Of a stretch of 64,000 bases of DNA, positions 34,797 to 47,317 are shown piece by piece. The DNA is from Artocarpus heterophyllus (Eukaryota > Streptophyta > Magnoliopsida > Rosales > Moraceae). Position numbers and translations under genes: made by a program. The stretch lies in the NCBI GenBank assembly GCA_025403435.1, contig CM046354.1, forward strand, positions 42,171,779-42,235,778. The letters run 5' to 3'. How positions within the stretch are numbered: position 1 is the stretch's first letter; every line of letters starts with the position of its first letter. The notes beneath the pieces were generated by a model that was given only the letters and a program-made list of their open reading frames with translations, did not search any database and was not told the DNA's origin.

Positions 34797-37700
34797 TCAA
34801 AAACAAAACAAATGCGGATACAATTCCCGCATACTCGACTCTAATTCCCAAGTGGCTTCATCAACACCGTGATGCTGCCACACGACCTTTACCAATGGTA
34901 TCTCACGACGACGCAAGCTAATCACTTTCCGGTCGATGATCTGATTCGGCACTTCTTCGTACGTCGTATCCTCCTGAACCTGCACATCGCGAAACGATAC
35001 TATCTTATTCTGCCCAGGTGGACACTTCCTAAGCATCGACACATGAAACACATCGTGCACATGAGAAAGTTCGGGCGAAAGATCAAGCCGATAAGCGACC
35101 ACACCAACACGCTGAGTGATCTCGAACGGCCCGATATACCTCGGCGCGAGTTTCCCACTCACCCCGAACCGCATAGTTCCCTTACGAGGTGACACCCTCA
35201 AGAGAACAAAATCTCCAACCGCGAACTCTAAGGGTCTACGTCTCCTATCCGCGTAGCTCTTCTGCCGACTCTGAGCTGCTCTTAATCGATCCCGAATCAC
35301 CGCGACTTTCTCATTGCTGTCACGAATCTCATCCGGCCCAAGAATAACTCTATCTTCCGGCTCGGCCCAACACACAGGTGACCGACACGGTCGCCCATAC
35401 AACGCCTCAAATGGTGCCATACCGATACTCGCCTGATAACTGTTGTTGTACGCGAACTCCGCCAAATGCAAATATTGCTTCCAATTCCCGCCGAAGTCCA
35501 ACGCACAAGCACGCAACATATCCTCGAGAACCTGAATAACCCGCTCAGACTGCCCATCAGTCTGAGGATGAAACGCCGTACTGAAGTTCAAATCCGTACC
35601 CAAAGCCTCCTGAAAACTCCTCCAGTACTTAGCATTAAACCTGGTGTCTCGATCAGAGGTGATGGACAAAGGAACTCCATGCAACCTCACAATGTTTTGC
35701 ATATACAACTCCCCGAGAATCTTCCTGGAACATGTCGACCTAAACGGAATGAAATGCGCCGATTTCGTCAACCTGTCGACCACAACCCAAACTGCATCAT
35801 GCCGCTGCTCCGTCCTCGGCAAACCTGTGAGGAAATCCATCGTCACATGCTCCCATTTCCACCCTGGAATAGGAAGCGGCTGAAGCTGACCTGCAGGCTT
35901 CTGATGCTCGGCTTTCACCTGGAGACACGTCGAACACTTGGCCACGTACTCGCGAACATCTTTCTTCATGCCTCTCCACCAATATTGCCTCTTCAAATCA
36001 CGATACATCTTGGTGCTCCCCGGATGAATAGCGAACTGAGACCTATGAGCTTCATCTAGAACGGCTTTCGTCACCTCGGCGATAACTGGAACTGCAAGAC
36101 GCTCCCGAAAGTACAACGATCCATCTGCATGCACGCTCCATTCCTCGAACTGCTCCCCGTTCTGAATCCGCGACCAAATCCCCTGCAAATGTCGATCCTG
36201 CCACTGACCTTGCTTCACCATCCGAACAAGAGCTGGAGTCGCTTCCACATGATACAACAAAACTCGATCACCGTCGTCATGATACTGTAGCCGATACTCA
36301 CTCACTGTCGCATCCCTGCTCCAGTCCTCAAAAATCAAACAAGCGAGAATCCCTGAAGACTTCCTGCTAAGCGCATCCGCGACCACATTAGCTTTTCCGG
36401 GATGATACTGCAACGCGAAATCATAATCCTCCATGTACTCCACCCATCTGCGCTGCCTCAAGTTGAGATCCCTCTGAGTAAACAAATGCCTCAAACTCTT
36501 ATGATCGGAGAAGACCTGAAACGATGCTCCATACAAGTAACATCTCCAAATCTTCAGCGCGTAGATCACCGCTGCAAGCTCTAAATCGTGAGTAGGATAA
36601 TTTCGCTCGTGAGGTCGTAGCTGTCTCGATCCGTACGTAACCACACGTCCATGCTGCATCAACACGCATCCAAGTCCGCGCCCTGAAGCATCAGCATAAA
36701 CCTCGTACGGCTCGTCACTACTAGGAATAACTAATACTGGAGCTGAAGTCAACCGGTTCTTCAATTCCTGAAAAGCAGACTCACAGTCTTCATCCCACTC
36801 AAACCTGGCGTTTTTCCTGATCAACCTCGTCAACGGAGCTGCAATCTTTGAAAAGTCCTTTACAAATTTCCTGTAATATCCAGCAAGACCTAAGAAGCTA
36901 CGAATCTCCACTACATTCCTTGGTTGTTCCCACTCCAATATAGCTTCAATCTTGGACGGATCCACTGAAATACCATGCTCCGAGATGACATGACCCAGAA
37001 ATTTGACCTCGGTCAACCAGAACTCACACTTTTCCCTCTTAGCATACAACTGGTGCCCCCGCAGAGTCTGAAGCACGATCCGAAGATGCTGCTCATGCTC
37101 CTCCCATGTCTTAGAATACACAAGAATATCATCGATGAACACGATCACAAACTGATCCAGATACGGCCGAAATATCCTGTTCATCAAGTCCATAAAAGCT
37201 GCTGGAGCATTCGTCAACCCGAAAGACATAACCAGAAACTCGAAGTGCCCATACCGAGTCCTAAAAGCTGTCTTGGGAATATCCTCTTCCTTGATTCTGA
37301 GCTGATGATAACCTGACCGCAAATCAATCTTCGAGAAGTATCGCGAACCTCCCAACTGATCAAATAGCTCATCAATCCTAGGCAAAGGATACTTGTTCTT
37401 CACCGTAACACGATTCAGCTGCCGATAATCCACACATAACCTGAGAGTCCCATCGTGCTTCTTAGCGAACAAAACTGGTGCTCCCCACGGAGATGTGCTA
37501 TTTCGAATATATCCTTTATCAGCAAGCTCCTGAAGTTGCTTCCTCAATTCCTTCATTTCTGCCGGCGCCATCCGATAAGGTGCCATAGAAATCGGTGATG
37601 TCCCTGGAAACAACTCGATACCAAACTCAATCTCCCGATTCGGTGGTAACCCTGATAACTCATCGGGGAAGACATCCTCAAACTCATCAACCACCGGAAT

Positions 37701-39389
37701 CGCTACACTACTACTCGAAACATAGGGCTCGCAATCTAGATTGGCAAGAAAAGCAAAACAATCTAGATTCCTTCGCCCTCCTAGACATGACTTCATGAGA
37801 CGCTCACTCATTAGCCAATCACCACCACCCTGGTAAGTGATCACCGTTCCACTATCAGACACTAGGGTCACTTTTCTAAGTTGGCAGTCCACAACTGCAC
37901 TATACCTGGACAACCAGTCCATCCCTAAAATCACATCATAGGAACTCATGGGGAGTACAATCAAATCACTTTTCAAAATCTCATCCCCAATCTTTATTTT
38001 ACATGATTTACACATACAATTCACACACACCCGCCCCAAGGGAGAAGTTATAACTAGGTGTTCATTAAACTCTTCTACTTCTAATCCCAAGGCATGTACA
38101 AAGGAACTCGAAATGAGAGAATGAGAGGCACCGGTATCAAATAAAACGCGAGCTAGAGATCTAGAAACCAAAACCATACCATCGACAACCGCGTTACCAA
38201 TCTGAGAATCTGACCCTCCAGATGCCATTGCATGAACCTGCACTGGCGCCTTCCCTTTTCCTCTACCGACATTGCTGGGTCCTGCATTACTCGGCCGATG
38301 CTGCTGAGATGGAGATGACTGCACACTACCTGTACTCGGAGCTCTATACTGAGGAACACTGCGCTGAAAATACTGCGGCTGCTGTCCCCGTGCCGGATAT
38401 GAGAATTGCTGAGGAGAAAACTGCGGATACTGCAACTGCGGGTACTGCGGAGGCGGAGGTAGGGTCTGAGGCTGAGGCTGAGACGAACGACTGGCATCCT
38501 CCCCGGTCTGCGATCCAAGACGAGCACTCCTGATCGGGCAATTCCTCTTGATGTGTCCGGGCTGCTGACAGAAATGACAATGAAAGCTGTAGGGGTTGCT
38601 GCGCCCGCTGCCAGACGAACTGCTGCTGCCACTGGTCGCACCGCCTTGCTTACCTTTCCCCGGAGCTGGACGACTACTGGTGCTCTTCCTGCCACTCCTC
38701 TGCGGTCCTCCTGAAGCCTCGGCTCGGTCCTCACAATACTGCACGTAATCATTCTCCACGGAGATCGCCGACGACACAAGCTCTCCGAAACTTCTAAGCC
38801 GTAGAGCAACCAACTGCCGTCGAATAGGAGCCTTGAGTCCTTCCTGGAACTTGATGCATTTCTCACGCTCCGATGCCACAGCTGATGGAGCAAACCTAGC
38901 CAACTCGCTAAACTTTGCCTCGTACTCCCGAACTGACATATCACCCTGCTGCAATCTATAAAACTCAGCTGCTTTCTGATCTCTATACCCCTGCGGAAAA
39001 TACCGATCATAGAACAGATCCTCGAACTTGTCCCAACCGATATCGCCACCGCGCTCCAGACGCTTAGTTTGTTTCCACCAGGTGTTGGCGCCACCCTCGA
39101 GCTTATACGCCGCGAATTCCACACGATACTCCTCAGGCACACCAAGAGTATCAAGATGCTTCAAGATCGAATCCAACCAATACTCTGCTAACTGCGGATC
39201 CCCATTGCCATCAAAAGTCGGAATAGACGCCCGCCGAAATTCCTTAAAGAAGGCATGCCGACTACCAACACTGGAGTCTTCCGGTCTAGCCCTGGCTGCC
39301 ATCTGCCGGAAAGCCGCAATCATAGACCTCATCAGGCCCTCATCATTTCCGAATTCGGCGTCAGCTGTCGAACGACGTCTAGGTGCCAT
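34797..39389 (-). CDS. Gypsy chromovirus gag-pol polyprotein (intact)
   Basis: Single frame of 1530 codons starting 105 bases from the 5' LTR. Domains: gag core with [22 protein letters not shown] knuckle [14 protein letters not shown] at about 271-284; a Gln/Pro-rich linker; protease [12 protein letters not shown] (Asp about 418); RT with [11 protein letters not shown] and FIDD near 750-753; RNase H with [15 protein letters not shown]; integrase zinc-binding region ([32 protein letters not shown]) and catalytic blocks MDFLTGLPR (Asp about 1185), SDRDTRF and [12 protein letters not shown]; then [10 protein letters not shown] and a C-terminal chromodomain-like tail [16 protein letters not shown] ending PHLFCF. 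RT-RH-INT order and the tail indicate a Tekay/Del-like chromovirus. Gag and pol in one frame with no shift is usual for this group. No internal stop was found. Confidence 0.97.
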   Translation of the reverse strand: MAPRRRSTADAEFGNDEGLMRSMIAAFRQMAARARPEDSSVGSRHAFFKEFRRASIPTFDGNGDPQLAEYWLDSILKHLDTLGVPEEYRVEFAAYKLEGGANTWWKQTKRLERGGDIGWDKFEDLFYDRYFPQGYRDQKAAEFYRLQQGDMSVREYEAKFSELARFAPSAVASEREKCIKFQEGLKAPIRRQLVALRLRSFGELVSSAISVENDYVQYCEDRAEASGGPQRSGRKSTSSRPAPGKGKQGGATSGSSSSSGSGRSNPYSFHCHFCQQPGHIKRNCPIRSARLGSQTGEDASRSSQPQPQTLPPPPQYPQLQYPQFSPQQFSYPARGQQPQYFQRSVPQYRAPSTGSVQSSPSQQHRPSNAGPSNVGRGKGKAPVQVHAMASGGSDSQIGNAVVDGMVLVSRSLARVLFDTGASHSLISSSFVHALGLEVEEFNEHLVITSPLGRVCVNCMCKSCKIKIGDEILKSDLIVLPMSSYDVILGMDWLSRYSAVVDCQLRKVTLVSDSGTVITYQGGGDWLMSERLMKSCLGGRRNLDCFAFLANLDCEPYVSSSSVAIPVVDEFEDVFPDELSGLPPNREIEFGIELFPGTSPISMAPYRMAPAEMKELRKQLQELADKGYIRNSTSPWGAPVLFAKKHDGTLRLCVDYRQLNRVTVKNKYPLPRIDELFDQLGGSRYFSKIDLRSGYHQLRIKEEDIPKTAFRTRYGHFEFLVMSFGLTNAPAAFMDLMNRIFRPYLDQFVIVFIDDILVYSKTWEEHEQHLRIVLQTLRGHQLYAKREKCEFWLTEVKFLGHVISEHGISVDPSKIEAILEWEQPRNVVEIRSFLGLAGYYRKFVKDFSKIAAPLTRLIRKNARFEWDEDCESAFQELKNRLTSAPVLVIPSSDEPYEVYADASGRGLGCVLMQHGRVVTYGSRQLRPHERNYPTHDLELAAVIYALKIWRCYLYGASFQVFSDHKSLRHLFTQRDLNLRQRRWVEYMEDYDFALQYHPGKANVVADALSRKSSGILACLIFEDWSRDATVSEYRLQYHDDGDRVLLYHVEATPALVRMVKQGQWQDRHLQGIWSRIQNGEQFEEWSVHADGSLYFRERLAVPVIAEVTKAVLDEAHRSQFAIHPGSTKMYRDLKRQYWWRGMKKDVREYVAKCSTCLQVKAEHQKPAGQLQPLPIPGWKWEHVTMDFLTGLPRTEQRHDAVWVVVDRLTKSAHFIPFRSTCSRKILGELYMQNIVRLHGVPLSITSDRDTRFNAKYWRSFQEALGTDLNFSTAFHPQTDGQSERVIQVLEDMLRACALDFGGNWKQYLHLAEFAYNNSYQASIGMAPFEALYGRPCRSPVCWAEPEDRVILGPDEIRDSNEKVAVIRDRLRAAQSRQKSYADRRRRPLEFAVGDFVLLRVSPRKGTMRFGVSGKLAPRYIGPFEITQRVGVVAYRLDLSPELSHVHDVFHVSMLRKCPPGQNKIVSFRDVQVQEDTTYEEVPNQIIDRKVISLRRREIPLVKVVWQHHGVDEATWELESSMRELYPHLFCF

Positions 39390-39479
39390 TCTCTCACTTC
39401 TGAAAACAAAATTTGGACTGTCAGAGGTATTTCATTGTCAAACCTATGTGTGCACAATTCCCAAGGTTCATAACCTTGA

Positions 39480-39491
39480 GCTCTGATACCA
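39480..39491 (-). other. PBS of gypsy F
   Basis: GCTCTGATACCA on plus (TGGTATCAGAGC on the coding strand), three bases from the 5' LTR, complementary to initiator tRNA-Met. Confidence 0.92.
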
Positions 39492-39494
39492 TTC

Positions 39495-41650
39495 TGTCAC
39501 GCCCCGGAGTACGGGAGATGACATGGCGGAATATTTAGATTAATTAAAAGAGAGTTTAATTGAAATTAAGGGTTTAAAAATCCAATTAAGCAAGAAATAA
39601 AGAGATTTTTCCACCACATTTAATAAAGAATTTAAAATCATTAAACAAATAACAATAATTAAATAAAAACCGCGAATATGGGTTCCACAACCCACAACTT
39701 GTGCACACACATGGATCTGACAATATCACAAATACAATTACAGTCCAAGTACAAATAAAGTTAAGTCTTACATGCCTTAATTAAATAGAGCAAAAGGTAA
39801 AATAAATCCTCCTATTGCTCCTGAGTTCGGTCCGAAGAATCTTCTCCAAACCTAAATGGGAAACCACCTAGAAGGGGGGGAATTTAAAACAGATAAAACG
39901 TGAGCGAAAGGCTCAGTAGGACTAAGTTTTATAAAATAATTTAATGCAAAGGAACATAACATTATCAGGAGTTATGCAAAAAGGAAACTTGAACAAATAA
40001 ATAAATATATTGAGTAGAACCGTTCTGACACAGAACAGTCTACTCGTCAAATCAAAACACCAGTTTACATTTACCTAGGCAAACCATGATATCACCACCG
40101 TAGTGGCCCAGCTGGGTTTCGGGACCTGCCCCCAAGGTCGATCACGACCCGATCTCTGATATGGCATCATGCCCATGTGGTTATTATCATTATCATTCAA
40201 AACCCAATTACCGAGTGTTGTCAATTACATTCATTATGAAATTCATTTCATGTCACGGTATATAAAAATATAACCGATAAAATCATTTTCAAACAACCGT
40301 TGAAAACATTTTGATAGAAATCATTTTCAAAGCCAAATCATTTCAAAACCAGGCTACCAAAGAAATAGGATAGAAGTCCTACCTCAGTACTCGTGCCGGT
40401 ACCCCACACCGTAATCCCGATCCGCTATACGTTAGCTCCACGGAACCACGAACGATCCTAGATACCAACTAAGTCAATCAATATCTAGTTCGAGACATTC
40501 TATGTTACCAAATCATTTCATGATGTCCTAGTGTGCCATTTGTATCATTAAAATCATCCTATAAAGTTGGGATTTAAATCAGGGTTCAAAACAATGAAAT
40601 CGGGTAAAAATCACAAAATTTTCCATGCCTCGGTCGGCCTGCCGGACGCCCTGCTTCGGCCTGCCGAACTGTACAGTTCGGCCTGCCGGAAACGAGGTTC
40701 GGCCTGCCGAACATTTCCCCAGATTCGGCCTGCCGGTCGGAAGAACACCGGCCTGCCGATCATCACTTCGGCCTGCCGATCATCACTTCGGCCTGCCGAA
40801 CTGGGAAAATCCAGAAATCCCAGCCACGGGTTTCTCGATCCCCAAAATCCAAATCTGAATTTCAACCTGTTTTTCTCAATTCCCAGGCATGAAAAATAAC
40901 TATAGTTGATAGAAAAACATTCTAAAACATGTTTGGAATCATTTAAACAACATTTGAACTCAAAATCTTCAAAAATCCGAAAATGAGAAAATTAGGAGAA
41001 AAATGAAAAATCTTAGATTCAATCCGTTTTTCTTCAATCTAGGTTTAGATTCTAGTTGTTCTAAGCTCATTTAACACAAATCCACGGTTTTCTAAGCTAA
41101 AACAAACTTAGATTTCAAAAACACACAAAATTGAAAATTTTGTAAAAAGTTTAGAAATTTCGAATCTAACCTCGAATCGAAGCTTCAATCCGCGTTCTCG
41201 GTCGCCGAATCACGTCCCCGAGCTTCCTCCTTGCTGTTCCGAAGCTTGGATTCGAATGGAAATCAAAAATTTGAGAGAGATTGAGAGAGAGAGAGGGGCT
41301 GCCGAGTGAGAGAGAGGGAAGAGAGAGAGAGAGCCCGTGAGAGTGAAGAGAGAGAGAGAGAGGAGAGAAATAAATAGAGAAAATCGGTGGGCGGTTTTAC
41401 TGTGCGAAAACCATGTGCCGCCCACGGTTTTGTAAAACAGAGTATTTTTAACATTTTACAAATTGTTGTGTTTTAAAACTCAAAACATCATTTTAAATCA
41501 ACAAGGAATCTTTTGAACACATCAATTTAACAAAACAACCAAAAACTAAAAGTCCAACCAAATAATCTAATTAAAGTTAAAACTTTAATTATGGCACACT
41601 AATTCATCATTTACATTACATTAATATTAAATAAATTTCGGGACGTTACA
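39495..41650 (-). repeat. 5' LTR of gypsy F
   Basis: 2156 bp. Same structure as 32591-34748, with the dyad array at 40632-40802. Confidence 0.95.
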
Positions 41651-42036
41651 CGGTGCTCCCCACGGAGATGTGCTATTCCAAATATACCCTTTATCAGCAA
41701 GCTCCTGAAGTTGCTTTCTCAATTCCTTCATTTTTGCTGGCGCCACCCTCGAGCTTATACGCAGCAAACTCCACACGATACTCCTCAGGCACACCAAGAG
41801 TATCCAAGTGCTTCAAGATCGAATCCAGCCAATACTCTGCTAACTGCGGATCCCCATTACCATCAAAAGTTGAAACTGACACACGCCGAAATTCCTTAAA
41901 GTACGCATGCTGACTACCAACATCAGAATCTCCCGGTTTAGCCCTGGCTGCCATCTGCCGGAAAGCCGCAAACATAGACCTCATCATGCTCTCATCGTTT
42001 CCGAACTCAGCGTCAGCAGTCGAGCGATGAATTCTC
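41651..42036 (-). pseudogene. Gypsy D gag-RT fusion remnant
   Basis: Reading leftward from 42036, the gag start codon region is lost: about 15 bases around ATGGCACCTAGACG are missing. Gag then runs to [11 protein letters not shown] and, at GGCGCCA (about 41740-41746), jumps straight into RT just before the [11 protein letters not shown] block. About 1.5 kb covering the rest of gag, protease and early RT is gone. RT continues to the F insertion at 41650. Confidence 0.88.
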
Positions 42037-42137
42037 TCACTTTTGAAAACAAAATTTGGACTGTCAGAGGTATTTCATTGTCAAACCTATGTGTGCACAA
42101 TTCCCAAAGTTCATAACCTTGAGCTCTGATACCATTC

Positions 42138-44323
42138 TGTCACGCCCCGGAGTACGGGAGGTGACGTGACGAATTGTTTAAATTAATTAAAAGAGAATTT
42201 AATTAAGAATCGAGAGTTTAGGGGTTTGAATTAAACATAAAAATGTGGGGTTCATTAAAACACTTTATAAAGAGTTCATATACATTAGGCAATTTAAAAC
42301 ATTAAACGAATAATAATTAAAACAATAAAGCCGCGAGTATGGGTCCCACAGACCCACAACTTGTGCACATACATGGTGCTGACAATATCATAAATACAAT
42401 CACAATCCAAGTACAAATAAGGTTAAAATCTTACATGCCTTGATTTAAATAATACAAATTAACCTACTAGTCCCTCTACTGCTCCTGAGTTCTGTCCGAG
42501 GAATCTTCTCCAAACCTAAATGGAAAACCACCTAGAAGGGGGGGAAATTTAAAACAAATAAAACGTGAGCGAAAGGCTCAGTAGGACTATGTTTTATAAA
42601 ATGATTTAATTTAAAGAAACATTTTATTATTCAAGAATTATTTAAAAGAAACCTTAAACAAATAAATAAATAAATAAATTTGAATAAAACCGTTCTTACC
42701 CAGAACAGTTTACTTGTACAACCAGAAATATCATTTTCTTTTTCCTAGGCAAACCATAATAATATCACCACCGTAGTGGCCCAGTTGGGTTTCGGGACCT
42801 GCCCCCAAGGTCGATCGCTACACGACCCGATCTCTGATATGGCATCATGCCTATGTGTTTATTATCATCATCATTCAAAACCCAATTACCGAGTGTTGTC
42901 ATTTACATTTATTATGAAGTCCATTCCAGTTCACAGTATATTAAAACATAACCGGTAAATTCATTTTCAAACCACCGTTGAAAACACTTTAACAGAAATC
43001 CTTTTCAAAGCCAAATCATTTTGAAACTAGGCTACCAAGGAATAGGGTAGAAGTCTTACCTCAATACTCGTGTCGGTGCCCCACACCGTAATCCCGGTCC
43101 GCTATACGTTAGCTCCGCGGAACCACGAACGATCCTAGATACAGACTAAGTCGATCAATATCTAGTTCGAGACATTCTATGTTATTAAACCATTTCATGA
43201 TGTCCTAGTGTGCCATTTGTACCTTTAAAATCATCCTATAAGGTTGGAATTTAAATCAGGGTTCAAAATAGTAAAAACGAGTGAAAAATCACAAAATTTT
43301 CCATGCCTCGGCCGGCCTGTCGAACTCCCTGCTTCGGCCGGCCGAACTGCACAATTCGGCCTGCCGGAAGCAAAGTTCGGTCGGCCGAACATCCCAAGGT
43401 TCGGCCTGCCGGACTAAAGAACACCGGCCTGCCGATCCCTATTCTGGCCTGCTGAACACGTGATCCGGCCTGCCGAACTGGGAAAACCCAGAAATCCAGC
43501 CACGGGTTTCTCGATCCCCAAAACACAAATCTTGATTTTAACCTGTTTTTCTCAAATCCCAGGCATAGAAAACAATCATAGTTGATAGAAAAACATACTA
43601 GAACACATTTGGACTCATTTAAACAAGATTTAAACTCAAAAATCTCAAAAATCCGAAAATAAGAAAATATGGAGAAAAATGAAAAATCTTGAATCCAATC
43701 CGTTTTTCTTCAATCTAAGCTTAGATTCTAGTTGTTCTAAGTTCATTTAACTCAAATCAAGGGTTTTCTAAGCTTAAACAAACCTAGATTTCAAAAATGC
43801 ACAAAATTGAACATTTTGGAAAAAGTTTAGAAATTTCAAAACTAACCTCGAATCGAAGATTCAATCCGCGATCTCGGTTACCAAATCACGTCCCCGAGCT
43901 TCCTTCTTGCTAACCCGAAGCTTGGATTCGAATTTGCTTTCAAAAATTTTTGATAGAGGTAGAGAGAGAGGAGAGGAGCCGAGAGAGAAAGAGAAGAGAG
44001 AGTGAGATCAGGGAGAATGAGGAGAGAGGAGAAAGAGAGAGAATAAATAGAGAGAAACGGTGGGCGGTTTTACTGTGCGAAAACCATGTGCCGCCCACGG
44101 TTTTGTAAAACGGAGTATTTTGAACATTTTACAAATTGTTGTGCTTTAGAACTCAAAACATCGTTTTAAAACAAATAAGAAATAATTTGAATTCATCAAA
44201 TTAACAAAACAACCAAAATCTAAAATCCAACCAAGTAATCAAATTAATGTTGAAACATTAATTATGACACACTAATTCATCATTTATATTACAATAACAT
44301 TAAGTAAATTTCGGGGCGTTACA
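42138..44323 (-). repeat. 5' LTR of gypsy D
   Basis: 2186 bp, TGTCACGCCCC to GGGGCGTTACA, clearly more diverged from A, C and F than they are from each other. PBS is just to its left (GCTCTGATACCA, 42123-42134). The dyad array at 43309-43481 has eight or nine units, some decayed (CGGCCTGCTGAA). Confidence 0.9.
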
Positions 44324-44864
44324 TTTTAATACACTACTCTTAATTACTATTGGATTGAATCCTATGGATGGTGTGTATCAACTGAGCACTCACAGATCAT
44401 TAAATGCTCTGTTTTCTATCACCGTTAAAATTTTCAAACGAATGTATTCTTGTCTGAATCGTTTATGCATCACATAAAGTAATCGAAAGTTGCATGATTA
44501 TTCCAAAAGGACAAAAAAAAAAAAAAGAAACTAATTTTCTCGGCAGTCTTCACACCGTATGCTCAACTTTTTCCTTGAAAGAAATATAAATGTTGTTCTG
44601 CCTCTTTAAATTATGCAGATCCTTTCAATCAGGCCATTGTAATCTCAGTAGCAACTGCCAAAGATTTCTTTTATTTACGTAATATCAATTCCCAGGGAAA
44701 AAAAAAAAAGCAGTATCACATTACCAATAAAAGCCCAGGATCTCTGCAAATCAGTAATCAGTTTATTCAACATTGTGCAAGTCTCAAATATATCCAAATT
44801 AGCATCATGAATTAGCCGTCATCTTAAAAAAAGAAAAAACGTAAAAATTGTAGTTCCATGTTTT
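44324..44864. other. AT-rich host DNA without recognised features
   Basis: Between gypsy D and an older LTR. Contains A-runs near 44511-44526 and 44700-44709; no coding or repeat signal recognised. Confidence 0.5.
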
Positions 44865-45221
44865 TGATAATCGACATCAAAATTGCAATAAATGAGAGAG
44901 ATGAATGGTTAATGCGACTAGGAGAACAGTTAATACTTGAATTGAAATAAAAATGTAAAATGTAAAAAAATAAACGAACACTAGAATTTATAGTAGTTCG
45001 TCTAAAGACGGTCTACATTTATGTGTTCTTCGCTATAATTTTTTGTAGAGACACACTCAAGGTCTCTCCTCGAACACTCAAATATGCTTCTTAGATGCAA
45101 ATTTTGAAAAATGAAAGCCCACTTTCCAAATTCCGAGCTCCTCCTCTAGCCTCCCATTCCTCTACTTATAGAAAAGATTTCGTCCAATCAACCGCTCCTA
45201 AAACTACTCTCCCTTTGGAAC

Positions 45222-47237
45222 TGTTGAAAAAATAGTACGCAACAGAATTTTAAAAATTTTTACATCAGAGTATTTTTCAAAACACAAGTTTGACACGCTA
45301 TATGCACAAATTAAACCGATCTTACTGACTTTGTAAATGTCGAAAAGCTTCCTCAATCAGTGAAGAGATGTAACGTTCTAGTAGGACCTCAACCAACTGG
45401 CCTTCTTTGCTATTCTCTGTCCATGATTGGAGTGAGTGTGGGCTTACACGTATAGCTCTTCCACCAGGCGACTCTCCTTCCAACCAATTGAGAGAACCCA
45501 AAGTTAGTGTTCGTGATTTGTGAACAAGAGCTTTCAAGGAGTTTTCAGAATCTCACCAGCAGAGTTTCACTCTTAATTTCTCAATTGATCTTTTATAATA
45601 AAGAGACTCACTATGCTTTTATAGAGGTTGGGCCCAAGAGTCAGTCCTTATCAGATAAGGCCTCGAAAATTCGAATCAGAATCGATATTTGATAAAATCA
45701 GTGTGGAAAGCACGTGATTCTTTTATCGTTGGTCGACAAGCTGAATTGGTAGATCGGCCTGCGTAACATACTCCATCGGCAAGCCGAACTTAAAGATCGA
45801 CTTGCCAAACATCCGATAAAAGATCCCTGCGAATCTTTATTTTTCACCCAAGATTATTGGGATAGAGCCTCAGTTTTAATTCAAATAACCCAATAGAGAA
45901 GTTATTTAATTAAAACAGTTATATCTAAATAATCTCTAGGAAAATAAATATTCTTGATAATACAACAAGTTTATCTTGAATTAATTTAAACGTAATCCAA
46001 CTGATAAACAAACATGAATTATCTGATCTTGATAATTCAACAAGTTTATCTTGAATTAATTTTATCACAAAATTAATTCAACCAATAAACATACATGAAT
46101 TATCTTATTTTACTAAATTTCAGTCAATCTGATAAATCTAACATAAGTCATCAATTACTAGAAAAGCACGTTGTGTCATTACAGGATTTTTGTGAGCTAG
46201 TAAAGGGGACCATAAGGACCTATACAGTTCAAGCTCCCGATAATTATGAAACCTAATATCCTAGATATATATTTCATAATTATCAACTCCAATGCTACTC
46301 CACTAAAAGCTTGGAGTTGCAATCTCGAACTATATAGAATTACGAAGGCCATGTAGCTAAGTCTCCATAATATATCATAATGTATCGTATCCCCATAGGA
46401 TTATCCAAAATCGACTTAAGAATAAGTTTTGTCTTACCTTTTTGATTATTTTTATCTTACGTTCCATTATCTCACTATCGGAAAACTTACCATCTAAAGA
46501 TAGTATATCATTCGGTTACACCTATGTATCCAAATGGTTGAGTGCTTCAATTTTTCAATTACTGGATAACACATATAAGAGGTTATCACCACTCCTAAAG
46601 AGGAGCTATGGATTCCATATCTATGAATAATAGGTCTATGCTATCAAGAGTTATGCCTCCAACGTACCGGCATGCGTACCACTATTAAAATTTGGGTGTC
46701 ACCTTTTGGTATACCAAAAGATATAAGTCAAGACAACGGGCCCACTATTCATTTCAGGATTAAGATACAATACAAATGATTGTCTAAAGTGAATCGATTT
46801 GCCGAGACAGAATTATTAATTCAAATCAATTCACTTTATGTCTCGATCCAACACATCATCACCTATGACAATGTGTCAATATTTCTATTAGAGTCCACCT
46901 CCGATGGCCAAGACAAACCATCTCTCAATACTAATATAGACAACATAATAATTTTTACATGAATAAAGCGCCTAACTTTATTCCTTCGATTGTGGATCTT
47001 ATGATTTAGATTGTCATCTTAAGAATCGTGTCTTTCACATAATCTGTCCATCATATGCCAAATTCTTAAAGATTTAGACCGACAGTCTTAGACTTTTATT
47101 TGCTTAACATACATTTAACAAATATGAATGTAAAGAAGACAAGATTTGATATATAAATAATAAATAAATTCTTTATTGATAAAAATGTCTCCAAAAACAT
47201 ATTAAATTTTTACTCCTTAGGGCATACACGTTTAACA
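45222..47237 (-). mobile_element. Solo LTR G of the copia B/H family
   Basis: A single LTR of about 2.0 kb, reverse orientation, TGTTGAAAAAA... to ...GTTTAACA, with perfect target duplication GGAAC (45217-45221, 47238-47242). It is diverged from B and H over its whole length. No internal region is present, the expected product of recombination between two LTRs. A decayed dyad array is visible at 45731-45825 (for example ATCGGCAAGCCGAA). Antisense (46780-46962) and partial sense (45322-45537) short ORFs of the family are still open. Confidence 0.9.
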
Positions 47238-47317
47238 GGAACCGTCGTCTCCACATTCTTATCTCGGCTAGTATTGTCTCTCTTTCCACGTGGAGATAAC
47301 TGCTTCCCCCACTTCGT

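Larger units (their letters stand above)
32591..41650 (-). mobile_element. Intact gypsy/chromovirus LTR retrotransposon F
   Basis: 9060-bp element with LTRs 32591-34748 and 39495-41650 and perfect target duplication CGGTG (32586-32590, 41651-41655). By eye the LTRs differ only by one GA unit and one base (AATTCC against AATTTC near 33957/40860). PBS, gag-pol of 1530 codons and PPT are intact. It is inserted in a relative (D) in the same orientation and is the best candidate in the window for an active gypsy copy. Confidence 0.97.
32411..44323 (-). mobile_element. Truncated gypsy element D, host of nested F
   Basis: Same family as A, C and F but more diverged. Only the 5' LTR (42138-44323), part of gag and part of RT remain. 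The 3' half and 3' LTR are missing; homology stops at about 32411 beside the SWIB gene. F is inserted in the RT fragment with target duplication CGGTG. An internal deletion fuses gag to RT at a GGCGCCA microhomology. Confidence 0.88.

Noticed and set aside
35466..36059. 197-codon antisense ORF over integrase (also 25750-26343)
   Set aside because: Antisense shadow of integrase codons; no independent motif.
45000..47240. Possible full copia element around G
   Set aside because: No internal region, PBS or PPT; target duplication flanks a single LTR, so it is a solo LTR.
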